DNA of 64,000 bases from Bacteroidales bacterium (GTDB taxonomy: Bacteria; Bacteroidota; Bacteroidia; Bacteroidales; F082): positions 54,085-118,084 of the forward strand of contig JANQGJ010000080.1 in NCBI GenBank assembly GCA_028277395.1, given 5' to 3'. Of this stretch, positions 55,113 through 63,879 are shown piece after piece. The notes beneath the pieces were generated by a model that did no database searches, was not told where the DNA came from, and saw only the letters and a list, made by a program, of their open reading frames with translations. The stretch's first letter is position 1. Each line of letters opens with the position of its first letter. Both the position numbers and the translations under genes were made by a program.

Positions 55113-55287
55113 AATTATCCTGTTCTAAATTCCTGATATGTTGTCAAAACTTTCTTTGTTGAAAATACAATATATGTAATTTCCATTATGTTCATTATGA
55201 ATAACATGCGATGAATTTTCATATAATTTCTGAAGATTTACTGTAATTTATTATCAATTATACAGGAATCATTCATTTTCATTAGAA

Positions 55288-55335
55288 GTAACGCAATTGT
55301 AATACTTGCTAACAAAGTGTAACGCTTTTGTAATG
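55288..55335 (+). promoter_or_regulatory. GTAACG-box array 3 upstream of candidate small RNA
   Basis: Boxes start at 55288 (GTAACG), 55299 (GTAATA), 55309 (CTAACA), 55319 (GTAACG) and 55330 (GTAATG), spaced 11, 10, 10 and 11 bp. The array ends about 9 bp before a good promoter. Layout is close to array 2, which lies in front of the first DUF4402 gene about 15 kb away. Confidence 0.65.
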
Positions 55336-55344
55336 CTGTTTTTT

Positions 55345-55374
55345 TTGTGTCATACTATGCGTGATCTATTTTTG
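55345..55374 (+). promoter_or_regulatory. Promoter of the candidate small RNA
   Basis: TTG at 55345-55347, a 19-base spacer, and TATTTTTG at 55367-55374: the best promoter match in the window. Transcription would begin near 55381. Confidence 0.7.
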
Positions 55375-55380
55375 CTTTGA

Positions 55381-55560
55381 TAAGGAACAATTTATATTGC
55401 ATTAGCATAGATTGTTTACGACCTAATCCAATGATTGTAACAATAGAGAAGTTCCTGTTATTAAATAATTATTGTTGGTTGTATCGGGGTGTCTGGAGTA
55501 GATGAAGAATGTTGAAGTTAACTACAATTTAACATCTCTGATATACTCCAGACTTTTTTT
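55381..55560 (+). ncRNA. Candidate small RNA of about 180 nt
   Basis: Bounded by the promoter at 55345-55374 and an intrinsic terminator ending at 55560. The 3' half holds a long hairpin: GTCTGGAGTA (55491-55500) pairs perfectly with TACTCCAGAC (55544-55553), followed by TTTTTTT, with an inner stem ATGTTGAA/TTTAACAT. A 24-codon frame (ATG 55431 to TGA 55505, MIVTIEKFLLLNNYC...) lies inside and could be a leader peptide instead; its two Trp codons recall attenuators but no Trp genes are near. The nearest gene on the same strand starts 370 bp further on. Confidence 0.5.
55491..55560 (+). terminator. Intrinsic terminator of the candidate small RNA
   Basis: A 10-bp perfect outer stem closed by an inner stem and a run of seven T (55554-55560). 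It is directional for the plus strand. Confidence 0.75.
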
Positions 55561-55932
55561 ATGGAAGTTAGAGTATTTTCTGCCGGGATATTAATCTTAA
55601 AACAGAGCAATAATCAAAGATTGTAAGTTTCCACAGATAAGCTGCATAATGCTTTATTTTAGAAACCTGTCATGTGGTTTGTATTTCAATAATACTTTTT
55701 TTCGGAATTGTTTTAAGAAGCAAAAAAGGACTTTCGTTTATACAATACACATTACATTTTTTATAATAAATAATATGTAAAGCAACAGTTATTACTAAAA
55801 AGAAATGTCATTAATGCATTATTGGTACTTTCTGCACACTCTTTTCAGTCTTTTTATAATTCATACTTCAGGATTGTTGAGTTAATTTTGAAGTCATAAT
55901 TAAACAATAATAATTCATTAAAGTATAATAAA
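55561..55932. other. Intergenic stretch, no gene seen
   Basis: AT-rich sequence between the candidate small RNA and the Ser/Thr-rich gene. TAATTTTG at 55883-55890 fits the -7 consensus for the gene at 55933, without a matching -33 TTG. A 21-codon frame from 55561 shows no protein features. Confidence 0.45.
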
Positions 55933-56538
55933 ATGAAAACAAGAATCGCAACATATTTTACGGCCGTTTTTTTAGTGACACTGTTATTTCCATCAACTTC
56001 ATTTTCACAAAGATCAATAGAGTCAATCGATGAGGCATTTGAATGGAAAAAAGAAAGTAAAGAAGATATCTGCTTCATTGATGTTAATAAAAAAAGTAAA
56101 GCTCTTCTAATGAGTTTTGCAGGAGTAATTACCGAAGGCTCTTTGGAGGTGAATGTTTATAATCCTTCGGGAGAGAAAATCCCGGGCTTTCATTTGCTTA
56201 GTGATGATAATGTAAAACATGGAGTTAGTGTATCTGTGTCGACGGGAGATAATATGAAATCAACGGAAACTGTTACCTCTACTAATTCATCGGGAGTATC
56301 AACATCTACTGTAACAACATCCTCTACTTCAACTTCCTCATCTGTATCTGCCAGTGATTCTTCCGGCAAATATTCGGGCAAAAGTTCTTATGGTTATACA
56401 TCGTCAAGTAGTAATTCGCAAGGTGCAAAAGGAGTGGTTAGTAAAATAATAGCCGGTCCTATGCAGGGAAAATGGAAGCTGGTTATTATTGCAAAAAATG
56501 CTGTCGGAAAACTGGATGTTGAAATTGATCAGGAATAG
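55933..56538 (+). CDS. Secreted Ser/Thr-rich protein
   Basis: The 201-residue protein has a signal peptide ending TSFSQ, an N-terminal beta region (residues about 35-90, CFIDVNKKSKALLMSFAGVI), a central low-complexity stretch of Ser and Thr (about 100-165, for example STSTVTTSSTSTSSSVSAS), and a C-terminal beta region. The centre could be O-glycosylated or serve as a flexible linker. The gene is followed by the LuxR-type regulator 20 bp downstream and is likely cotranscribed with it, so it could be the regulator's sensed partner. No family is recognised. Confidence 0.6.
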   Translation: MKTRIATYFTAVFLVTLLFPSTSFSQRSIESIDEAFEWKKESKEDICFIDVNKKSKALLMSFAGVITEGSLEVNVYNPSGEKIPGFHLLSDDNVKHGVSVSVSTGDNMKSTETVTSTNSSGVSTSTVTTSSTSTSSSVSASDSSGKYSGKSSYGYTSSSSNSQGAKGVVSKIIAGPMQGKWKLVIIAKNAVGKLDVEIDQE

Positions 56539-56558
56539 AGTTGAGTATCAGTAATAAT

Positions 56559-57626
56559 ATGACTATTTTTGATAACATGTCATCATCGTTTTATTACAGG
56601 TTTTTAAGGGCCATCACACTGTTATTCCTTGTATGTTTTCTGGCGAAAGTTTCATTTACTGCAAGCATAAGAGGGAAGGTGATCATAGATGACAGCTGGG
56701 AACCTGTAATATATCTATCAGCTATCAATTCATTTGATGACTTTAATACAGTATCGTTTGATTTCCTTGTTCATAAGAGTGAAATAGACTCAGTAGGGTT
56801 TTTTGAGATGAATGATCTTGTAATTCCTGATGATAACAGGATTTACAGGTTACATATTTGTAAGAAAAATGATCCGGTTTCTACTATAATTATTGGTGGC
56901 AGGGATGAGAATTTTATCCATTTCATAATGAATAATCAAACGGACATTGAAGTTGTACCTGATCGGGAAAATCCACATTTTCAGTACTGTAGTGTTAAGG
57001 GGAACAATGCAAACAATTCACTTTTGTTATTAATGCATATCCAAAAGGAACAGATAATTCCGCCTGCATTACCATCAAAACAAAACAGAGAGTTTTTAAG
57101 AGAGCAAACAATAGAGAAGTACAAACTAATTGCTGATACTTCATCCCATGATATAATCAAGTTACTGGCGATAGATTATCTGTTTAAGATAGCAGAATCA
57201 CCAAAATTACAATTGATGGAAAAAACAGCCGGATCTCTTCAGATTTCAGATACCTCAAATCCTTATTACAGGGCTTTTGTAAATAATCTGGAATATGTAC
57301 GGTTCCAGACCAGCAAAACCGGTGTCGTGAAACAATTTTGGTTTGTACTGACAGCTTTAGTGATTTTAATTACGGTAATGCTTTTGTTGTTGTTCAGAAA
57401 ACGTGTAAACCAACAGAATGAAGAGGTTGATCCGAAGTCTGAATTGCTCAAAACTCTATCAGTACAAGAGAGAAAAGTATTTGACCTGTTGAAAAATGGT
57501 GCATCCAACAAGGAGATCTCCCTTGAGTTAAATATTGAAGTAAATACTGTAAAAAGCCATATATATAAGATATTTACAAGGCTCGGGGTGAAATCACGTA
57601 AGGAGATTGTGAATGGGGATTGGTAG
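56559..57626 (+). CDS. Membrane-anchored one-component LuxR-type regulator
   Basis: From the ATG at 56559 (a TTG six codons upstream is possible) the protein has 355 residues. Near the N-terminus it has a signal/anchor segment (AITLLFLVCFLAKVSFTAS), then an extracytoplasmic beta-rich domain to about 250, one membrane helix (about 260-280, FWFVLTALVILITVMLLLLF), and a LuxR DNA-binding helix-turn-helix (about 300-350: LSVQERKVFDLLKNGASNKEISLELNIEVNTVKSHIYKIFTRLGVKSR). It is thus a sensor and DNA-binding protein in one chain, tied to the membrane. It lies 20 bp behind the Ser/Thr-rich gene. Target genes are unknown; the GTAACG arrays are candidate sites only by proximity. Confidence 0.72.
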   Translation: MTIFDNMSSSFYYRFLRAITLLFLVCFLAKVSFTASIRGKVIIDDSWEPVIYLSAINSFDDFNTVSFDFLVHKSEIDSVGFFEMNDLVIPDDNRIYRLHICKKNDPVSTIIIGGRDENFIHFIMNNQTDIEVVPDRENPHFQYCSVKGNNANNSLLLLMHIQKEQIIPPALPSKQNREFLREQTIEKYKLIADTSSHDIIKLLAIDYLFKIAESPKLQLMEKTAGSLQISDTSNPYYRAFVNNLEYVRFQTSKTGVVKQFWFVLTALVILITVMLLLLFRKRVNQQNEEVDPKSELLKTLSVQERKVFDLLKNGASNKEISLELNIEVNTVKSHIYKIFTRLGVKSRKEIVNGDW

Positions 57627-57655
57627 ATTTATTGAAAAACTAACTGTGTGTCCGG

Positions 57656-59068
57656 TTAAATTTTTATGTTTAGTATCTTCTTTAAATTAAACAGAGTAAG
57701 TTTCCGGTAAAAAGAAACAGGGGCAAGTAAGCCGTTGAATATCAATAGAAAAATAATATAAATAAAGTGGATGACCGAAAGTCCTTTTTGTTTCAAAATC
57801 AAGGAATCTCCAAATTCCATTATCAGGAAATTTGTAAATCCGGGAGAATAATTTGCCCAGGAAAAATTCTTTGGTAAAATTCCTTGTTCAAGGGCAAATG
57901 ATTCAACCAGGGTACCCGGATAAATCCGAATACCTAATGTTGTGGCAATAAAATCGATTTTGATTCTGTTATTTCTTATATATCTTATATCATTCAGGCA
58001 ACTTGTTAAACTTTGACCAGGGTGTCCGAATGTAAAGAATACCTTCACTTTAATAGATAATTCCCTGCACCAATCCATAACCAGTTCAAGTTGTTGCGGG
58101 TCGATCCTTTTTCTGATATCGGTCAGGATTTCAGGATCTGTAGTTTCCAGACCAACATTTATATAACAGCATCCTGAGTTTTTCATTGTGGTTAGCAGTT
58201 CTTTATCAACTGTATCTAACCTTGTTTCACATTCCCATTTTACGTTGTACTTTTTGATCATACTACAGAATTCATGAACATGATCTCTTTTAGCAGTGAA
58301 AGTACTGTCAAAGATTTTCAGGGCTTTAATATCTTTATTACGTAATATTGTTTCTATCTCAGGTTTTAATAGTTCGGAACTTCTGGTTCTTACCCCTCCG
58401 GGAAACATTTTTGATGCTGAACAGAAAGTACAGTTAGCTGAACATCCACGGCTTGTCATAATAAAGTCGGCCTCAAGGTTAAAGAAATCCAGTTTGAGAC
58501 CATATTTATCGCTAAACAGGTGTCTTGCCGGTGGAGGAAGTTTGTTTAGATCATTAATCCTTTCAGATTTATTATGAATTATCTGTCCATCTGATATAAA
58601 AGATAAACCAGGAATCGAATTAATATCTTCTTTTCGATCTTCTAGTATGCATTGACAAAACCTGAGAAATGAGTACTCTCCCTCACCACGTATAATAAAA
58701 TCAATATCCCTTATATTAACCAGTGTGTCTTCTGCAGCAAAAGTTGCATGAATACCACCATAAACTACTGGCACTTCAGGTATTGATAGTTTTGACAGTT
58801 TAGCTGCTTTAAAACTTCCTTTTCGAGTGGCTGTTGTTCCACCAATTCCAACAACTTTGGGTTGCCATATTCGAATATCTTTAACAAGATCACCCCGATA
58901 GCGGGCAAGGTCTATGATTCTTACAGAAATATTATTTTGTTCCAGTATGGCAGCTATTGTTGCCAGTCCCAACGGAATCATTGGTTCAAAAATGCTGATT
59001 TTTTCTTTTGGGTAGATCAGTACTGTATCATAATGTTTTTGTGATATATGAGAATCATGTGGAGTCAT
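57656..59068 (-). CDS. Radical SAM protein with B12-binding-like N-terminal domain
   Basis: The 470-residue protein has an N-terminal Rossmann domain of the B12-binding class (residues about 15-140, IPLGLATIAAILEQNNISVRIID), a radical SAM core with the cluster motif C209-x3-C213-x2-C216 (TSRGCSANCTFC), and a hydrophobic C-terminal segment (about 428-450) that may attach it to the membrane. The class includes methyltransferases and ring-forming enzymes on lipids, cofactors or peptides. No partner genes surround it, so substrate and product stay open. It is convergent with the LuxR gene, 29 bp apart. Confidence 0.82.
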   Translation of the reverse strand: MTPHDSHISQKHYDTVLIYPKEKISIFEPMIPLGLATIAAILEQNNISVRIIDLARYRGDLVKDIRIWQPKVVGIGGTTATRKGSFKAAKLSKLSIPEVPVVYGGIHATFAAEDTLVNIRDIDFIIRGEGEYSFLRFCQCILEDRKEDINSIPGLSFISDGQIIHNKSERINDLNKLPPPARHLFSDKYGLKLDFFNLEADFIMTSRGCSANCTFCSASKMFPGGVRTRSSELLKPEIETILRNKDIKALKIFDSTFTAKRDHVHEFCSMIKKYNVKWECETRLDTVDKELLTTMKNSGCCYINVGLETTDPEILTDIRKRIDPQQLELVMDWCRELSIKVKVFFTFGHPGQSLTSCLNDIRYIRNNRIKIDFIATTLGIRIYPGTLVESFALEQGILPKNFSWANYSPGFTNFLIMEFGDSLILKQKGLSVIHFIYIIFLLIFNGLLAPVSFYRKLTLFNLKKILNIKI

Positions 59069-59354
59069 GATTGATTAGTAAATTTAATCTAAGTGTCTTA
59101 CTACTAAAAAAGGTAGTTGAAACACTAATGAAAATGGTATGTAATTAAATATCAAGTGCTTGCGTGGCTAAGTTAACAATAAAAATGATATATGAACAAA
59201 TAATAATTTGAAACAGGAATCGTCTGTTTGATGTAAATACTATTAAATTGTTCAGCATTTCGTTGATATGATAACAAATTATAATGCTTTCAAATTCCAC
59301 CAGTTAATTGTAGATTTGCTCAAAATTTAGTTGTTAACAGTTGATATTTTATAT
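59069..59354. other. Divergent intergenic region, nothing recognised
   Basis: AT-rich divergent spacer between the radical SAM gene and the BspA-like gene. No clear promoter or structure was identified beyond AT-rich tracts. Confidence 0.4.
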
Positions 59355-61211
59355 ATGAAGAAGCTCATTTATACTCTAACTTTTTTGTCTTTATTCACCG
59401 GTTCATTTTCACAAATGGTTCTTGTGTATGATGTCGATTTTATTACCGGTACAACAATAATGCTTCCACTTGAAGAAGAATATGATATTACAGTTGATTG
59501 GGGAGATGGGAATATTGACAGTTTTGTATCAGATACACTAATCCGACACACTTATCCTTCATACGGAATTTATCAGGTTTCCATATCTGGAAGCCTCAAA
59601 CGTTTTGGTTCAAATGATGGAATTATGAGATCATATGCTGATGCATTAGCAGAGGTTATAAGTTTCGGAGATATCGGTCTTGAATCATTGAGTTATGCTT
59701 TTTTTGCTGCAAAAAATTTAGTAGCTGTTCCGGCAGATTTACCAGGTGGTATAACCGACCTAAGTTATTGTTTTCTTGAGTGCAGGATTGTTGAAACAAT
59801 TGAAAATCTGGACTTATGGGATGTTAGTAATATAACCAATATGGCTGGAATGTTACAAAAAATGAATAGCTTCAATCAGGATATCGGGGACTGGAATGTT
59901 GCAAATGTTACTAACATGAGTGCTATGTTTGCCTCTTCAGATAGTTTTAACCAGGATATTAGTGCATGGGCTGTATCTAATGTTACAGATATGAGTTGGA
60001 TGTTTCTTTCTAATCATGAATTTGAACAGGATTTAAGCACCTGGGATGTTAGTAATGTAACTAATATGGAGGCAATGTTTAAGCAGGCTTATAAATTTAA
60101 TTCAGATATTGGACCCTGGGATGTGAGTAGTGTAACCAATATGTTCAGAATGTTTGAGCAGGCAGAAACTTTTAATCAGGACATAAATAGTTGGGACGTT
60201 AGTAGTGTGACCGACATGAAGTTAATGTTCAAAGATGCAGAAAACTTCAACCAACCAATTGGAAACTGGGATGTTAGCAATGTTACTGATATGTCACGTA
60301 TGTTTCAGGGAACAAATTATTTTGATCAGCAGCTAAATAGCTGGGATGTGAGTAATGTAGTCGATATGGGAAGTATGTTCTTTGAAGCAAGAAGGTTTAA
60401 TAGTAATATTTCTAATTGGGATGTAGGCAATGTAACAGATATGGCTGGCATGTTTCACACTGCAATAAATTTTAATCAGGACATTGGAGCCTGGGATATG
60501 AGCAATGTAATTAACATCGAATTAATGTTTTATAATGCATCAGCTTTCAATCAGGATATTGGTAATTGGAATATTGGAAATGTTATGGAATTGTACGGAC
60601 TATTTACTGGCGCCATCAACTTCAATCAGGATATTGGTGACTGGGATGTGAGTAATGTAACTGACATGGATGGAGTGTTTGATGGTGCACAAAGTTTTAA
60701 TCAGGATATCAGAAATTGGGATGTTAGTAATGTAACCGAGATGCATTCTATGTTTAAAGACGCACAAAGTTTCAATCAGGACATAAGAGACTGGGATGTC
60801 AGTAATGTAATTGAGATGCGAAAAATGTTTAGTAATGCACAAAGTTTCAACCAGGATCTATCATACTGGTGCGTCAAACAAATTCCGTCAGAACCAGATA
60901 ATTTTGCAGAGAATTGTCCGATATGGAATCATTTCAAACCCCGATGGGGTGAAGATTGTTTTGTTGGGTTGGATGAATTGAATAATGATATGATATCACT
61001 ATATCCAAATCCTGCAGGTAACAGATTGCACTATTCAACAGATATTCCAGATATTTCAGAGATTAATATTTATAATTTCCAGGGAAATCAGATCATTAAC
61101 CTTCAAAATATAATCTCAGTCATAGGTGTCTCCGATCTGGGAGGTGGTATGTATATTATTGAATTTGTTACGTCTGAAGGAAATTACAGAAGGCGATTTG
61201 TTAAGAGGTGA
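59355..61211 (+). CDS. BspA-like surface protein with 25-residue repeats and T9SS sorting domain
   Basis: From the ATG at 59355 the protein has 618 residues and a signal peptide ending TGSFSQ. A PKD-like domain (VDWGDGNIDSFVSD, near 46-60) comes first, then thirteen tandem 25-residue repeats of the DUF285/PARCEL type (FNQDIxxWDVSNVTDMxxMF), preceded by a partial one and followed by a broken one ending SYWCVKQIP. A type A sorting domain begins ISLYPNPAGNRLHYS and ends NYRRRFVKR. DUF285 repeats occur in surface proteins of Bacteroidetes, Mycoplasma and others and can bind proteins. A TTG eight codons upstream is not preferred as start. Confidence 0.88.
   Translation: MKKLIYTLTFLSLFTGSFSQMVLVYDVDFITGTTIMLPLEEEYDITVDWGDGNIDSFVSDTLIRHTYPSYGIYQVSISGSLKRFGSNDGIMRSYADALAEVISFGDIGLESLSYAFFAAKNLVAVPADLPGGITDLSYCFLECRIVETIENLDLWDVSNITNMAGMLQKMNSFNQDIGDWNVANVTNMSAMFASSDSFNQDISAWAVSNVTDMSWMFLSNHEFEQDLSTWDVSNVTNMEAMFKQAYKFNSDIGPWDVSSVTNMFRMFEQAETFNQDINSWDVSSVTDMKLMFKDAENFNQPIGNWDVSNVTDMSRMFQGTNYFDQQLNSWDVSNVVDMGSMFFEARRFNSNISNWDVGNVTDMAGMFHTAINFNQDIGAWDMSNVINIELMFYNASAFNQDIGNWNIGNVMELYGLFTGAINFNQDIGDWDVSNVTDMDGVFDGAQSFNQDIRNWDVSNVTEMHSMFKDAQSFNQDIRDWDVSNVIEMRKMFSNAQSFNQDLSYWCVKQIPSEPDNFAENCPIWNHFKPRWGEDCFVGLDELNNDMISLYPNPAGNRLHYSTDIPDISEINIYNFQGNQIINLQNIISVIGVSDLGGGMYIIEFVTSEGNYRRRFVKR
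59871..60845 (+). repeat. Thirteen exact-length 75-bp tandem coding repeats
   Basis: Thirteen consecutive units of exactly 75 bp begin at TTC (59871) and end at 60845; a fourteenth broken unit follows from 60846. No indel disturbs the frame or length, though base sequence varies. This points to steady amplification by recombination or slippage of whole units. Confidence 0.85.
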
Positions 61212-61220
61212 TGAATTTGA

Positions 61221-61243
61221 TTTTTCATGTTAAATATGAAAAA
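61221..61243 (+). terminator. AT-only hairpin after the BspA-like gene
   Basis: TTTTTCAT (61221-61228) pairs with ATGAAAAA (61236-61243) around a 7-base loop, 10 bp after the stop. It contains only one G-C pair, so termination is doubtful. Confidence 0.35.
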
Positions 61244-61694
61244 TTTCATTTACTGGATTTACCATGGTAGAGGAATATTTAGAAATCATGATCCATTACC
61301 GCTTTTTTTGATATCATAACATATGAGTTAGTACATTAGCATACGTGTAAATTAATAAACGAAAAGAAATCTTCAGCAATCTATAACACTTTATAACCAA
61401 ACCATTAAGGGTGATCATATTTATCTGAAAATGAATGTCCATAACATACATCTTGTTTGAAATTCACAGTATCATAAGGTTTTTACCATCTCAAATTATT
61501 AGTTGATTTTAACGTTTCAATTTTTCAACAATTCCTGAATCAATCTCATTCGGTTTTTATTAACAGATTCACTAATTTTGGTCATATAATTGGTTAGATA
61601 TATACTTTCAGACCAATGATTTAATAATGGATGAAAAACACAAATTGCATTAATTTGTGGTCATGCAATATTTAACCGGGAAATATCCTGAACT
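61244..61694. other. Intergenic region without recognised gene
   Basis: AT-rich stretch between the BspA-like gene and the next T9SS gene. No promoter of the standard form, no repeat and no small frame of interest was recognised. Confidence 0.4.
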
Positions 61695-62981
61695 ATGAAA
61701 CGATTGGTTGCCAGTTTAATAATACTTTTTTATATGATTAGTGCTTTTGCTCAATGGACAAATCTTGGTTTGAATGAATACCAGGTGAATGATTTGACGA
61801 TTCATTCAGATACAATTTATGCAAGCACTGATAATGGCATTTATAAGAAAAACATCCACAGTTCTGATACTGTTTGGTCTGGTTGTGGAAAGCAGGGCAG
61901 TTATATTGTTCAAACCCTGGTGAAAGATTATCAGACTTTTATTTCATTAGTGCAGCTTGGTTCAACAAACACAACACAGATAATTAAATCTGTTGATGGG
62001 GGACTTACTTTTTCTTTAATGAACTCCGATACCTCAAATACTAATTCTTATCAATTTCTTGATCATATTGCACATCCTACCAATGATTATGATACACTTT
62101 ATTTTCTAAACCACCGGTTAAAAACCAATAACGGAGGAATTACATGGGAAAACATTTACAATACAACATTTACTGATCGTTTTATAATGGTTAACCCCGC
62201 TAACCATAAACAATTATTAATTGGTGGTGAAACAGGTTACTTTTCTGCATATCTGCAATTATCCAATGATTTTGGCTATACATGGACTATTCCTGCAATG
62301 AATTCATTTTTCTCTGGTGATAATGCAATCCATGATATGGCTATAGAAAATTCTGTTTGGTATGCTGCCGGAGAAGGAGTAATTGCAAAGTCTACTGATG
62401 GAGGTGAAAACTGGTTTCAACTCTTAAATCTGCTGGACACAACTTCACCTTTTAGTCTGTATTATACAAACATCGAATTTAGTCCGGTAAATTGCAATGT
62501 TATTTATGTGACAGGCTTAAAATCAGCAGGTTCCAACAGAGTGCCATTACTTTTTTCTGAAGATAAAGGCGTAGGTTGGGATACTGTTTCGTGTAGTAGT
62601 GTAATTGCAAATCAAAGAATCAGATGTATGACAATAATAAATATAAATAATACGGACAATGTATTTTTAGGTGGAAACGGTGTTTATTTATTTAAGAAAA
62701 TTGTAAATAATGTGCCTCAACAAAATACAATACCAAACCTGACAGTTTACCCAAATCCTGCAATAGACAAACTATATGTTAAAACCGATAAATCAATTTC
62801 CGGCATCAGACTACATAATGCTTTTGGTCACGAGATTTTTGTAGAACAAACTGAAGAAAACATCATAAGCATTAACAATCTGCCAGATGGGCTATATGTA
62901 ATATCATTTACAATTGATGATATTCATGTTGTCAGGAAGTTTATAAAAAAAGAAGCTAGCCCCGATAACTATCACGACTAG
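61695..62981 (+). CDS. T9SS-secreted protein with BNR/Asp-box propeller repeats
   Basis: The 428-residue protein has a signal peptide ending ISAFAQ, then a repeat region with Asp-box-like motifs (SVDGGLTFS, STDGGENWF, SEDKGVGWD), which mark the blades of a beta-propeller of the sortilin/photosynthesis-stability type. A type A sorting domain starts LTVYPNPAIDKLYV near 348 and ends RKFIKKEASPDNYHD; the tail beyond the usual basic end is a few residues longer. Its stop lies inside the end of a broken gene on the other strand. Substrate or binding partner is not known. Confidence 0.82.
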   Translation: MKRLVASLIILFYMISAFAQWTNLGLNEYQVNDLTIHSDTIYASTDNGIYKKNIHSSDTVWSGCGKQGSYIVQTLVKDYQTFISLVQLGSTNTTQIIKSVDGGLTFSLMNSDTSNTNSYQFLDHIAHPTNDYDTLYFLNHRLKTNNGGITWENIYNTTFTDRFIMVNPANHKQLLIGGETGYFSAYLQLSNDFGYTWTIPAMNSFFSGDNAIHDMAIENSVWYAAGEGVIAKSTDGGENWFQLLNLLDTTSPFSLYYTNIEFSPVNCNVIYVTGLKSAGSNRVPLLFSEDKGVGWDTVSCSSVIANQRIRCMTIININNTDNVFLGGNGVYLFKKIVNNVPQQNTIPNLTVYPNPAIDKLYVKTDKSISGIRLHNAFGHEIFVEQTEENIISINNLPDGLYVISFTIDDIHVVRKFIKKEASPDNYHD

Positions 62982-63359
62982 TTTTCACTTTGATTATTTG
63001 ATCTACTTCATTGTTTCGTTTCCAGTTTGTTATAAGAGCAATCAACATTTTCAGGATTTCTTCCTGAACAGAGAAGAATTTCTAATATAACCTTTATCAA
63101 TTTCATTAACATCCGGTAAATACTCAAGTATTGCAACGCATTCAAAGGTACTACCACGAGAGATTACAAAAAAATGCATTCTATCCTTATTGCTAAATCT
63201 TGAATAACCTTCTGCGATATTTAACATTATACTGAATGATGCTCTTCTTAACTGATCATTTGTAAACCTGTCAAATGAATTCTTCTTGATAAGGGATTTC
63301 ACTTCGGAGTTGAATTTTTTGGCTTTTTGATATACGGTTAGCTTTTGGAAATCGAATAT
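62956..63359 (-). pseudogene. Frameshifted four-helix-bundle protein gene (23S rRNA intervening-sequence protein family)
   Basis: The minus strand reads IFDFQKLTVYQKAKKFNSEVKSL from 63359, then FDRFTNDQLRRASFSIMLNIAEGYSRF and FFVISRGSTFECVAILEYL, all highly typical of the family. The frame ends early with a stop near 63051. After a one-base shift near 63070-63090 a second frame continues FFSVQEEILKMLIALITNWK, the normal C-terminus, to a stop at 62956. No ATG is seen at the N-terminus either (the codons are AAT AAC ATA TTC). The gene is therefore probably dead or carries a sequencing error. Its tail overlaps the T9SS gene by 26 bp. Confidence 0.75.
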
Positions 63360-63566
63360 GTTATTATTATTTTATGGGTTATGTTTTATTCTATACTGTG
63401 AGTTTGTCCATATAGTGACCTGGAGCTAGAGAAGAGATTCAGAGCAAGATTGATAAATATCGGTACCTGGTTGGTAGAAGGCTTATGTTGATTTTAGTAA
63501 CTTTCTGGAAAATGCAAAGAATCCAATGACGAAGAAGTATTTGGACAAAAAAAGTTTCAGGAATAT

Positions 63567-63811
63567 TCATTGGAACATGGTGGTTAGGTGCTTCTGTACA
63601 TAAAACAAGTAAAAGTGCTTCAGGTTCCTAAACTGGCCCAGTTGAAAAACGATCAGAATCGTTATTACCTCACTGTCAGAGAGTACAAATTTTCGATTTC
63701 TTCGCTTTATAGTTGTGTTCTCTAAAAGTGTGTGATCCTTCTTAACTTCTTCAAATTCCTTGCAGAAATCGTCTATTAAACAGAAATTTCAGTAATTTTA
63801 TCGATGTTCAT
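63567..63811 (-). pseudogene. Remnant of an IS982-type transposase, N-terminal part
   Basis: From an ATG at 63811 the minus strand starts MNIDKITEI, then after a one-base shift continues FCLIDDFCKEFEEVKKDH and RKFVLSDSEVITILIVFQLG, and FRNLKHFYLFYVQKHLTTMF to a stop at 63567. This is the typical beginning of IS982-family transposases of Bacteroidota. The remaining catalytic part is missing or unrecognisable between 63360 and 63567. The element is dead. Confidence 0.65.
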
Positions 63812-63879
63812 AAAAAGGGTTTTTGATTTTTATATATTTGACAATTAGCACTTTAAATATAATCAAAATCCTAGTGTTT

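Noticed and set aside
55431..55505. Trp leader peptide
   Set aside because: Two Trp codons only, not adjacent, and no amino-acid biosynthesis genes downstream; kept as an alternative in the small RNA entry.
63360..63566. Continuation of the IS982 transposase catalytic part
   Set aside because: No frame gave the expected catalytic motifs; possible weak matches were not convincing.
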